Assembly (NCBI GenBank): GCA_025890175.1
Contig: JANPYM010000005.1
Location: forward strand, 1,812,440-1,876,439
Reading direction: 5' to 3'
Length of the DNA: 64,000 nt
Origin: Ciborinia camelliae
Lineage: Eukaryota; Ascomycota; Leotiomycetes; Helotiales; Sclerotiniaceae
The notes beneath the pieces are model-generated. The model ran no database searches. It had not been told where the DNA came from and was given only the letters and a program-made list of their open reading frames with translations. The stretch's first letter is position 1, and each line of letters begins with the position of its first letter. A program made the position numbers and the translations under genes. Below are positions 32,696-43,945 of the stretch, piece by piece.

Positions 32696-35600
32696 TCTTT
32701 ATATAGTGATGCGAGACAATCAGGAAATATGAGGTTTGTATATAGAATTGTGAATGGTTTAGATAGAATTTGATGATGTAGTTAATTGTTTTCAAGTTTG
32801 TTATGTAGATCTTAATAACAAAATATTTTATATAGACGAAACCTATGCAGTAGTTATATAGGTAGGTAGCTTTCAACCACAATAGATGAGCAAGTAAATG
32901 ACTCAAAACTTCATATCAATCTAGGGAAGCACATCTTAAGTAACCTCTCATCTCCTCTCAGGCTCTCACCAAGCAAAGCCCACTCGCCCAGCGGCCCAAG
33001 TCCAATGTCCACAGCCCCCATCTTTCAACAAGAAAATTCAAAACTCAATCCTTTATCTCAACCCTACCGGTAAACGGTAGGCTTTCCGGAATCAATTTGT
33101 CTCACTCTCGTACTGTCTTACACCAGGGAAAGGAAAGAGTCATTGACGGAAGATCCACTTGGGGTCCGCACCGCTTATCCACTTTTGCTGATCTAGGCGC
33201 TTGTAAGTTGCCTCGCCGCAGTCAAAGCTCTAGTGGTCCCATTCTTTTTTCTAATAGTACGAGTACGTACTACTTCTGTATGTAGGCATGTATCGCTACC
33301 TATGTACGGATGTATGTATATATGTAGCTCTAGTAGCTAGTAGCTAGTAGCTACGTACCTAGTAAGATATGCAAATCTTACATTGTTCTGGGGGCTTATG
33401 CATACTTGAAGTCAAGTTATGTATATGTGAGCATAAGTATGGTTAACGTGCCGGTATCAGTGCACTATCTCCGTACGTGAAGTTGTGAAATATTCGATTG
33501 TATGATGATTGGGGAATACTCCGTACGTATGTATGTACGAAAGAAGAATGGATGAATAGATAAATCAGAAGAGGAGAACATAGTATACCTACCTAGGTAG
33601 TGATGATCATTCTTGATATGGATTAGATAAGAATAATGAAGTCGTGTACCGACGTAGTTAGCTTAGAAATGAGCATGATTTATTATATGACAAACTGCAA
33701 GCTACAAATTTCAAGCTACCCTACTGGATATTATGAACGAGGAGACTTGTGAGCGAAGGAATAGATTGTAGATAAGAAAGAATATGACGCGGACAAAATA
33801 ATATACTACAGGCTATGCACACAAAAAAACAGAGAGCAAGAATTCCGAGCTCTCGAGCTCGAGCGAAGCGCGAAAACCCCAGAACCCAGAACGAGCAAGA
33901 TGCGGAGGAAACAATGCACCGTCGATCATTCTTGACATATCCATATATTCAGGAGGTACGTGATGCCGTTAAATGCCGGTATTGTTAAGAATTTAAGCAT
34001 CCATAATCCAGGACGAGTATGAGCATACGTCTTGATATCTCCATCCTATCATACTGGATGTTAAGCCGGGGCCTGTTTGGTAGGTGGCCAAAAATATGCC
34101 AGCATGCATGCATGCATGCATTTATATATATATAATATATCTGAATACATACTAGATAGCGTTTGAATTTTAAGCCAAAAACGGTTTGGGAGAAGTGAAA
34201 TCTAGTATATACATTGCGTTGATACAGTATCTACTATTTAAATCCTATTACCTATCCTACCAAGTAACATTTCAACAGCCCGAGAATCTGAATATTGGAA
34301 AAGAGGTCCTATTTAAACCTTACAATACCACTAATTGAATACCAGCGTATATTATTCCACCAAATAGAATTTGACTGGTTGGATTAGTTAAATAATATCA
34401 TCAATAATTACCCTAATATTACTACAAGTAGCATCCTTAGATATTTTTTGCTACCTAGGTAGGTACCAAACAGACCCTTATTATATTAGCGAGGTGGTTT
34501 GTGAGTATGGGGGTCGGGGATGTACGTGCAACAACATCGGGAGGTAGCGAATATGGCGCATTTTGACATGAAGTTGTATGTACAAGAACTATTGACAGGG
34601 TGATCTCACCTGCAGGGAAAATCTTGGCTTGGATTTCGCTGTTCTAGAAGGGTGGTGAGTGGAGGAGAGGATGTGATCTTCATGATCATTGACCCCTTGG
34701 TGATGATTACCGAGGGGTGTGGTGGGATGGGTATTCGCCGTTTTCTGAATCCTGGATCCTTGGATAGTCGGGTCGGACTGGATTACACATATACATACAG
34801 TATTTTCAGTATTTCCCTATCTATCAACTATCAACTATCCATAGCTAAGATGAAATAATAATGGGAATCTGGTTGGGGAAGAGAATTAAGAGGTGAGATG
34901 AGATAAGAGATTTGAAAGAAATAGAAAGCGATGTTATTTCCTCCTCAGGTTGTTACGGTTGTCTACTATACTTATATAAAATACCCGTACGAACTTATCT
35001 ATGATTCATAGATAACATATATTCCATTAACCAAGTCACCAAACAAATTCTCTATACGTGCCGGTACATCTAAAAGAACGAGTTATCTACCTACCTACTA
35101 GTACAGTACCTCTAATATTATACTATACCGTAAATGAACAAACCTCCCGGGCCATCGAATTTTACCTCTAAGTTAAGGGTCCATAAACTTGAGCTAGGTA
35201 GTTAGCTTTCTATCGGATAGATAGATAGATCGATGAGATGAGATGATGACTTGATTTGGTATAGTAGTATATGATAGGTAGTCTTAGCCCGTGGAATCTG
35301 GTGCTATTACTGGTATTCTTTGTAGGAATGTGAATATATGAATATATGAATGTATAATGATCTATATACCTAGGTCGATTTTGGTGAGTGGAGGGAGTGG
35401 AGCTTGGGGGGGTTGATTACTGTTGTGGAGTACTAGATAGGTACGGAGTATGGAGTACGAAGGATATCCAGCTTTTTATTATTCTTATATACCCATATGG
35501 ATGGTGTTGTGAAGTGATATAATATAAACAGACAAAAAGAGGTATTCTTGAAACGTATAATACGTACTTATATATATAATATATTCCAAGATATACTTAT

Positions 35601-36134
35601 CCATGCTCATAGAATAATTATATATAATAAGTTGAATATACGATCATATCAAATGAAATGAAAGAAACCCGTATAAATGTTCTAAATTTGCCTTTACTGA
35701 AGCATTATATCATATCATACAGAATGTAATAATAATAAGCAGAAAACTTTCTCTCTCTCTCCCTCTCTCTCTCTCTCTGCAATATGACTTCTAAGTTCCA
35801 AATTATGAACATTAACATTGACAGCAGAGTCCGAACAGATAGATATAGAAGAGAGAAAGGAAAAGAAAAATTGAATAAACCAATTGGTTCATTAATAATA
35901 AAAAGGGGGAAGATGATTTATTTAGAACGGTCTAGAATCAAACATTCATACCGTAGCAACAAGTCGGGTATCTACCGTTGTACTATACTGTACTCCAGCT
36001 TTATCCGTTAATATTTTCCGGACCAATCACATGAGTGAGGAATTATCAAACTGTCCCGTCGAATGAAGCACAAGAAAAGAAAGATTTATTATTTATTATT
36101 ACTCCATCTCCCCATCTTTCAATAAGTACCTACT

Positions 36135-36179
36135 CTTCAATATCTTCAATATCTTCAATATCTTCAATATCTTCAATTA
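36135..36179. repeat. 9-bp tandem repeat (CTTCAATAT), five copies
   Basis: Five head-to-tail copies, the last imperfect. They lie about 920 bp before the TM9 start codon. Confidence 0.88.
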
Positions 36180-37074
36180 ATTCAAAATCATCAAATTCAA
36201 TCCATCCCCAGGCCAGGTGTCTTTTTTCTCCATCTTTCACCTGCATCAATATCTGCCTCCCGCTACCTAGGACCTACCTACCTACATGTACCCCATACCC
36301 ATTCTGTAATCCCGTCTAATAAGTTTCAGTGGATTGGTTGGTTTGATTCAATTATAGCTGGAGATCTTCATTCATCCTCCGCCTCTGTTTTCATCGGTTT
36401 CATCTGTTTGCCTCGGAACTTGACTGTGGTTGATTCACGAAAAAGGAAAAAAAAAACAACACAGTTCAAAATCAATCATCAAGAGAGATATTTTGATACA
36501 TACCTTACCTTATTACGAGTGTATCGCGATTCGGATTCTTCAAAGGTATTACCTTAGGTACTTGGTACCAATTACGCTCGTTATTATTGAGAGCTCCAGC
36601 TTACCTTAATAATAATTGCCCACCCTTGAAGATTGGAAGATTGGAAGGATTAAGCTTCTTATCGCATTCAAACCATATTGCGCTCTAATTGCCATCGATC
36701 CCAAAGGAAGACGAGAGCGATCCGGACACAACTCCTTTACCAGAGCTGGGAGAAGGAAAGGAAAAGGGAAAGGGGAAGGGAAAGTTAATTTTGATCATCA
36801 TTTTCATATCTACAAGAGACGAAAAGGAAACTCTAAACGCCTTCGATAATTAAACCTCGAATGGTCGAACCATCATTCCAATAATAAGAGTATCTATTCA
36901 GCTACCTTCGAAAATCAACCATCAGCCAACTCACTCACTCACTCACTCTGTTTTGTGCGACCGTCATCGAAAGATATTTACGGACCTTGCGGACTTCAAG
37001 GCTTGGGTGAATTCAAACCTTTACTCTTTACTCACCTCACTACAACCTTTTAATGATTTATTGGACACGATAAT

Positions 37075-37100
37075 ACAAATACAAATACAAATACAAATAC
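37075..37100 (+). repeat. (ACAAAT)n in the leader just before the TM9 start
   Basis: Slightly more than four perfect 6-bp copies end two bases before the ATG at 37102. The run is unstructured and A-rich, which is favourable as a leader next to a start codon; its length may vary among strains. Confidence 0.85.
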
Positions 37101-37101
37101 C

Positions 37102-39466
37102 ATGGCTACGAATTCTTCAATGAGGATAGGAAGTTGGTTACTCTTCTTCCTAGCCATTTCAATAACGGATGCTTTTTACATACCAGGTATTACATCTACC
37201 CTTTCTTTTCTTCACTTCACTGGGGGAGTTCGTTCCGACTTGGATCTAACTGTTGTCTTATTCGCACAGGTTGGTCAATCAAAAGTTACAAAGAGGATGA
37301 AGCAATTCCATTACTGGTCAATAAAGTTTATTCCGATAATACACAATTACAATATGCATACTACGATCTCCCATTCGTCTGCCCTCCTACCGGTGTCCAC
37401 CATGCCGGATCTTCTCTACTCAGCGGCCAAAGTATATCATTGAATCTCGGAGAAGTTTTACGAGGAGATCGAATCACACAATCAGACATCGAATTGGTAA
37501 TGGGAAAAGATCAAGAATGTAATTTCCTCTGTTCGAAAACTGTCAGTCGGAGAGATCTCAAACGCGCAAAGGAGTTGGTTAAGGATGGCTATGTCGTGGA
37601 ATGGATTGTGGATAATTTACCTGGAGCAACAAGTTTCGTTACGGTGGATAAGAGTAAGAAATATTATGCTGCGGGATTCAAGTTGGGATACAAAGATTTT
37701 TCCCCAACTGGTAAATCGAGATACTTCATCAACAATCATCTTACGATCGTTCTTCGCTATCGAAAAGCTCCAGGAAAGGATGGGGAAAGAGGTGGAAAGG
37801 TCATTGTTGGATTCGAAGTTTATACCAAGAGTGTTGGAGTTGAGAAAAGATTAGAATCGGGATGTCCTGCGGATTTGAACGATGTCGATACACCTTTCGA
37901 ATTATACCTCGCTCCAAATAATACAGGCTCCTCATCCGCCCTCGCATATCCACTTTCATCATATCATCCACCGGAAAGAGAAGTTGATCTAGACGATGGA
38001 GCTACAATGGAAATTCCATATACATATTCAGTTTATTTCCGCGAAGACGAAAAAGTTGAATGGAGAAATCGATGGGATCTATACTTTGTCAATCAGGAAG
38101 AGGGGTCAAGAATCCATTGGTTGGCTATTGTCAATTCTTTGATCATTTCTGGACTTCTTAGTGGCATCGTTGCTATGATTTTAGCCAGAACAATTAGAGG
38201 AGACATCAAAACATACACCAAGGATGTTTCAGGAGAAGATGGAAAATTAAAACCAAAGAGAAGATCTAGACCTGGTAGTGGAGCAAGATCACCAAAAACT
38301 GGGGAGAAAATTGTACTTGGTTTACTGGATCAGGTCGATACAGAAAATGACGCGGATGTTTCTTCAGACGATGAACAAATGGAAGATATCACTGGATGGA
38401 AATTACTTCATGGAGATGTTTTCCGCCCACCTTCATACGGATATCTCCTTGCACCTTTGGTTGGGTCCGGGATGCAACTTGTCTTTATGGCCTTCGGACT
38501 ACTCTCCCTTAGCAGTCTGGGTATATTAAACCCCAGTTTCCGTGGTGGTTTCATCAGTGTCGGAATCGGTCTTTTTATCTTTGCGGGAGTCTTCTCTGGT
38601 TACTTTAGCGCACGTGTCTACAAAACATTTGGAGGTCTCAACTGGCGCAAAAATACTCTAATAACAGCTACCCTCTTCCCCGGCCTTCTCTTCTCCCTAA
38701 TCTTCATCCTAAATCTTTTCGTCTGGGCCCAAGCTTCATCCACTGCTCTTCCATTCGGTACTCTTGTCGCTCTTATATTCCTCTGGCTCTGTATCCAACT
38801 CCCACTCGTGTATGCCGGTTCATACTACGGCTACACACGCTCGGGCGCTTGGGAATCTCCTACCAAAACCGCCATCATCCCTCGTCAAGTACCCGTCCAG
38901 CCATGGTACATCCGATCTCCTTCTTCCATCCTCCTAGCTGGCCTGATCCCCTTCGCGGTAATCTTCATTGAACTCCTCTTTGTCTTCCAAAGTTTATGGC
39001 AAGACAAGTCGGGATATTACTACGTCTTCGGCTTCCTATCCCTCATAACCCTTCTCCTCATCATCACGATTGCAGAAGTCACAATCGTAACCATCTACAT
39101 CAAACTCTGCGCTGAAGATTACAATTGGTGGTGGCATTCCTTTTTAGTTGGAGGAGGATCCGCTGTCTGGGTTATGATGTATTGTGTGTGGTTTTATATG
39201 AGGAGATTACATATTGAGGGGTTTGTGAGTGGAGTGTTATTTTTTAGTTATTGTGGAGTCGTGGCTGTTACGTATGGGCTGGCGACAGGGACGGTGGGGT
39301 TTCTCACTTGTTTTTGGTTTGTTAGGAGGGTTTATGGGTGAGTTTTTTTTTTTTTTTTTGCTATTTCCCCCCTCTATCCGAGTGTGCATTCGGAATATTA
39401 TTCATGGGTGGAAATTAAAAGATCATGAATCTAACGAACATTCCCAGTGCAATTAAAGCAGACTAG
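37102..39466 (+). CDS. TM9SF/EMP70 nonaspanin
   Basis: Endomembrane protein of the transmembrane 9 superfamily (yeast Emp70/Tmn1-3), resident in Golgi and endosomes and linked to membrane-protein sorting and metal homeostasis. Exons are 37102-37186, 37270-39337 and 39448-39466, giving about 723 residues. A signal peptide (LLFFLAISITDA) ends before FYIPGWSIKSY, the usual mature start, which is created by splicing an 83-bp intron. A large lumenal domain (LPFVCPPTG, then GDRI) is followed by nine predicted helices from about residue 330. The third exon is only 19 nt and supplies the ending AIKAD, a KxD-type COPI retention signal; reading through the GTGAGT donor would stop at VYG and lose it. 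The choice among TMN1, TMN2 and TMN3 is not made. Confidence 0.93.
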
Positions 39467-41290
39467 AGTAATCACAATCACGAAGGAACCAACGAACGAA
39501 CGAACGTACAAATACCACCATGACAGTATCTTATTATGCAGGCGTTTTTCGGTTTAGGATGGCATGGCATGGAATGGCATGGGAAAGAATGCATGGGAAT
39601 GGGAATAGGAGTTGAGCCTTGGGAACTCTAGGAACTTGAGGCATATTTTTTTAATGAAGCGAGGAAGTGACGAAGTGTGGAAGTGAGGAACGAAGATGGA
39701 GAGAGGAAAGTCGGATGGAATCAGCAGCTGATGAGAACTTTACTTGTTTGTACTTAGGCTTGGAGTGGTGGAAGTGGGTATGGAATGGGTTTGGAATGGG
39801 TATGGAATGGGCATGGAATGGAGAGTAAGAGATAAGTAACGGATACAAATACAGGTACCTACATACAGATAGGTAGGTACAGGTACAGTATATAGCGCAC
39901 ATTCAATAAATTAAATACATTAATACTTAGATACCGTATCTATGTTTATACCTACCTACCTAGGTAGGTATGTTGATTTGTTTATGATGGGTGATGGGTG
40001 ATGGATGATGGATGGATGTTGGGTGGATGTTGGGTGGATGGTGGATAGCTGGTGGATAGTTGGTGGATATTGGGTGAATGAAGGGATCGTGAACAATCGG
40101 TCATGGTTGACTGTGGGGAGAATGGTTGGTTGGTTGGTTGCTGTGTATAGTTAGTTGATGTGTAGAGTGGTTGGTTGGGGGGTTGGGGGGTTGTTGTGTA
40201 GGTATGTAGGTAGGTATGTATAGTTGGGTTGGGTTGGGATGGGATGGGATGATTTTATGAACTGAAGGAGGTGTGTTTGATGGGAGGTGAGTACTTGCTG
40301 CCGTGGTTACCGATCATTGAGGAGGATGGAATCCCATTTCTTATCATCTCAGTACCAATTACTTATACCTACCTACCTATTCAATCTGATTTGGCGCATC
40401 TGCAGACCGAGAATGTCGGAAAACCTTCCCATCTTCTATTATTCGTGGTAAAGCATCGGCCAGGCCAAAAGTAGGTAGGTATTTATATCTCCGACTGGAT
40501 GTCTTGAATGTACAGATGCATCAAAGTCTTACATCGAGTTCCTTGAAGTCCGCAGCTTCGATCTGATTTTGTCAAGATCCATTATCTAACATTCACGGTT
40601 GAATTCAATCTGAAAAATATTGAAAATCATACTATCTACCTACTAGGTAATCACCCTCATCGTTATGATCTAGACCTCTAGCTTCTCGGTAATAGACGAG
40701 CTAACATTAGGTTACCCCGGATTTTCTACATTCCAAGGTTTGCCGAATGGTCTGCCGGGCTTGGCAAAGATCGGTTGCACATACCAAATCTGTATATATA
40801 TCACGTGATCATCCAGTAACACCGAACCCCGAACTTCAAGTTTAGGTAAGCTCTCTCAACCTCGGCATCACAGCCTCGCGTCAAAAGATACCTTCATACG
40901 GAGCTGGAGTACTTCGAGAGCTCCTTATTGATAGAATCTTATAATACTCAACTTAATTTCATACCCAAATACAATGTCTGCAGTTATATATTATGCCATA
41001 TGAGATGCAAATAGTTTCGATTCTCCTATCTATCAATATTCATCTGATAGTCTCGACTTTGGCTCCTCTCTTAACTGCAACTCCATCATTAACCAACCGC
41101 GAAGCCAGAAATTGAATCTCGCAAGACCATTAACGACTATCACGAATCTCCTATAAACAGTATCGAATCTCCAAGCTTGCCTGGCAATTGGACCTCGCGC
41201 TGTCTATCACGACTATCACGAATCTTACTGTAAACAACACAGTCATCTAATACTTACCGCAACGCACTTCACAACACCTACCCACCCATC
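39467..41290. other. Spacer with G/T-rich degenerate repeats, PEX12 upstream region
   Basis: From about 39985 to 40255 the plus strand is almost free of C and consists of GGATG/GGTTG/GGTGG variants, including a GGGG-TT run near 40175-40195. A CCTAGG palindrome lies at 39959-39964. A TCACGTGA E-box at 40801-40808 lies about 480 bp before PEX12. No gene was recognised. Confidence 0.5.
39985..40255 (+). repeat. G/T-rich degenerate minisatellite
   Basis: Variants of TGGATGGATGTTGGG and GGTTGGTTGG follow one another with very few C residues on this strand. The strand asymmetry and G runs may allow G-quadruplex or R-loop formation; that is inference. Confidence 0.7.
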
Positions 41291-42706
41291 ATGTCCACCG
41301 AACCACCCCTCGATCCCTATAAACCCTCCCTCTTCGAACTTCTCTCCTCCACCCAACTATCATCCCTCCTCCCCCCTTCCCTCCACTACCTCCTAACCAT
41401 CGCCACACACCGACATCCCCGGCACCTCCTACCCATCCTAAACTCCTTCCACGAACTACACGCCCTCCTCTTCCTAGCCATCGAACACCACTACCTAACC
41501 ACCTACTCCTCCTCCTTCGTCGAGAACTTCTACTCCCTCAAACGCGAGCGCGCCCTACCCCCAGCAGTAGGAGATCTGCGACTTACCGCCGAAGGAGCCA
41601 ATGCCAGTCTGCGAGAAACGACGAAACTTACACCCGGGGATGTATGGAAGAATCTCGCCATCATCGTCGGAATCCCATATCTCAAACGCCGTCTCGATGA
41701 ATCCCAGGAGATAAATGCCCCGCGTGCACTTCTCGGCGCAAATTATACACGCATGCCCCCAAATCCAACACTCAAACAGCGATTTCTACATTACTATCGC
41801 TGGTTCCTGACGAATGTATATCCCAGCGTGAACGCCGCATATTATTTCAGCATCCTAGCATTCAATCTACGATATCTTTTCTCGGGTTCGAAATCCGGGT
41901 CTGGTGTATATTCCGATCCATTTTTATGGTTGATAGGGACGAGGATACGACGATTAAGTCAAGCGGATTTCCTAGCCTTTGAAGCGATGAGTAATGCCTC
42001 TTCATCTTCAGCAGGGTCAAATTTGGGAATGAGGAGTTTATTGGATCCGAGATTGGCCATGGGAAGATTGGGTGCGGGTTTGAAGTTATTACTCCCAACC
42101 AGTATTTTCGCGCTGAAGTTTCTGGAATGGTGGCATGCGAGTGATTTCGCCAGGCAGTTATCTCGAAAGGCAACAGAAGGACTGGAATTACCACCACCTA
42201 TCATCTCATACACGCCCCCAGCAGCATCGGCTCCCAAACCCGAAACCACATCCCCATCCCCATCCGAAGAAAAGCAACTCTCTTCCTCAGAATCCAACGA
42301 ACACGAACACGAACCCACCAACCCCCCAATCTCAACCCTAACCCACCTCCCCATCTACGTTGTCCCGGCCCCCTCGCCCTCATCCCCCTCATCCTTTGAG
42401 AACTGTCCCATCTGCCTGGACGAAATCACCACTCCGACGGCGTGTCAAACGGGATATGTATATTGTTATACGTGTATTCATCGATGGATCGAGGGAATCC
42501 ATGAGTTGCAGGAGAAGTTTATGGGGGGCTCGGTGTCTGAGAAAGGAGGGGATGGAAAAGAGGGGGATGGAGGAAATGGAAAAGGAAAAGAAAAAGAAAA
42601 TGGAAAGGGAAGAGAAGGAAAGTGGGAAAGTGGAATGGGTAGATGTGCTGTTAGTGGACGGAGGGTATTGGGTGGTGTGGGGGGTTTGAGGAGGGTTTTG
42701 GTTTAG
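41291..42706 (+). CDS. PEX12: Peroxin 12, RING-type peroxisomal import protein
   Basis: PEX12 forms the peroxisomal RING ubiquitin-ligase complex with PEX2 and PEX10, which ubiquitinates the PEX5 receptor for recycling. The gene is one exon of 471 residues, close to other fungal PEX12. The N-terminal part holds the conserved [24 protein letters not shown] and helical segments typical of the family ([52 protein letters not shown]). A Pro/Ser-rich linker follows. The RING domain starts with CPIC near residue 372 and has CYTCIHRWI; as in other PEX12 proteins the RING has fewer zinc ligands than a full C3HC4. A Gly/Glu/Lys-rich insert of about 45 residues separates this from GRCAVSG near the end and is a lineage-specific low-complexity stretch. 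Confidence 0.92.
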   Translation: MSTEPPLDPYKPSLFELLSSTQLSSLLPPSLHYLLTIATHRHPRHLLPILNSFHELHALLFLAIEHHYLTTYSSSFVENFYSLKRERALPPAVGDLRLTAEGANASLRETTKLTPGDVWKNLAIIVGIPYLKRRLDESQEINAPRALLGANYTRMPPNPTLKQRFLHYYRWFLTNVYPSVNAAYYFSILAFNLRYLFSGSKSGSGVYSDPFLWLIGTRIRRLSQADFLAFEAMSNASSSSAGSNLGMRSLLDPRLAMGRLGAGLKLLLPTSIFALKFLEWWHASDFARQLSRKATEGLELPPPIISYTPPAASAPKPETTSPSPSEEKQLSSSESNEHEHEPTNPPISTLTHLPIYVVPAPSPSSPSSFENCPICLDEITTPTACQTGYVYCYTCIHRWIEGIHELQEKFMGGSVSEKGGDGKEGDGGNGKGKEKENGKGREGKWESGMGRCAVSGRRVLGGVGGLRRVLV

Positions 42707-43945
42707 TTTTGTTTTGTTTAGGGGGTGTGAAGGGAGAAGGGGGAAGGGGGAAGGGGGATAAGGATAGAGATACTGGGATTTTGCATGATAGCCTGGAGCT
42801 GATAGATGGGGTAATAGATGAGAGGAAGCTTGTATACTGCATACTGGATCTGGATCTGGATCTAGATCGGGAGACTGGTGGAATCTCGATTGGGAAATAG
42901 AGATGAGATGAGATGATATGGTATGAGACGACAGTTACACTTACCTACCCTTACACCGTACCTAGTTCTACACACATAATCCCTAGGACGAGACAAAACC
43001 ACAAGACGCTGGGATTTTTTTTATCGGATATCATATCATAGGTATCATACCTAGCTAGGTATCTAGATAGGTATCTAGATATCTATTCACCCTCCCTCCC
43101 AGAAGAAACGAAAGGAGAGGAAGTTTTAAAAAAGACCGAAAAAAAAAATCAAAAGCACTACCTAGACGAATAATGGCACATTTACCTACCTACCTTATAT
43201 TTAAAAAAGCGACCTCGAGTATTGGAAGCTATGGCATGGTACGGTACGGTATGGGATGGGAGGGTCGAAACATTTCGGATTGGGTGTTTGAATACCTACC
43301 TACCTAGGGACTATACTGTATATACCTACCTACCTAGGTACCTAGTATGTATCACGGCAGGGTTAATAGCATCTTTGGGCGTTGCATTTTGAATTTCACG
43401 TTAATTATTATATCATGTGAGGTACCTACCTACCTAGGTACCTACTAGGTATACATATATCACATATAATCACCTGGGCAATCAACCAGTCATTTAATCA
43501 ATCAATCAAGTTCACCATTAAATTTAATTGGATTAAACTAGGTACCTTTGGAAAAAGCTAGCTACCTATGTATGTGAAGAGAAAATCCCCATCGCATCGT
43601 ATCCCACATTGAATAAATAACCAACCTTCTTGAAAGACCTTCTTGTAGAAGAAGATAGAAGAAAGATGCTATAGACCTAGGAGATAGCAAAGCCGTCTTG
43701 GAACATCGATGCGTGGTTGGATCGAAATGAAATGAAAGTGATCTGGAACTTCTGAAATATCGTAACGCGTTGCTCATTGAGAAATCATGAGTGGTCGTAA
43801 GAAATCATCGTCGTAAAACGTCGTGATGGTGAGAAATACCTATCCGTTTAAAACATGCAAGAATTATGCTGAAATGGTGCATAATTTGGTAATCGTGAAG
43901 TCGTGAATCGGCAATCGTGAAATCTCTCCATCGTCCATTTATCCA
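42707..43945. other. Convergent spacer with many CCTAGG palindromes
   Basis: This lies between the 3' ends of PEX12 and DCL1. It starts with a G-rich stretch (GGGGGAAGGGG type, 42720-42760). It then carries repeated TACCTACC/GGTAGGTA motifs with CCTAGG centres at 43303-43308, 43333-43338, 43433-43438 and 43676-43681. No gene was seen. Confidence 0.55.

Larger units (their letters stand above)
32696..37101. other. 4.4-kb gene desert rich in simple repeats
   Basis: No supported gene is present. It carries a GCAT run at 34102-34120, a CT run at 35750-35779, a 9-bp CTTCAATAT repeat at 36135-36179, ACTC repeats near 36935-36950, and CCTAGG palindromes at 33593-33598, 34454-34459, 35369-35374 and 36266-36271. 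The right end is the promoter and leader of the TM9 gene, with an ACAAAT repeat touching the start codon. The length suggests a large regulatory region or degraded insertions, but I cannot show either. Confidence 0.5.

Noticed and set aside
34102..34120. GCAT run as a CRISPR-like or origin element
   Set aside because: It is a plain 4-bp microsatellite with no spacer structure and no neighbours that support either idea.
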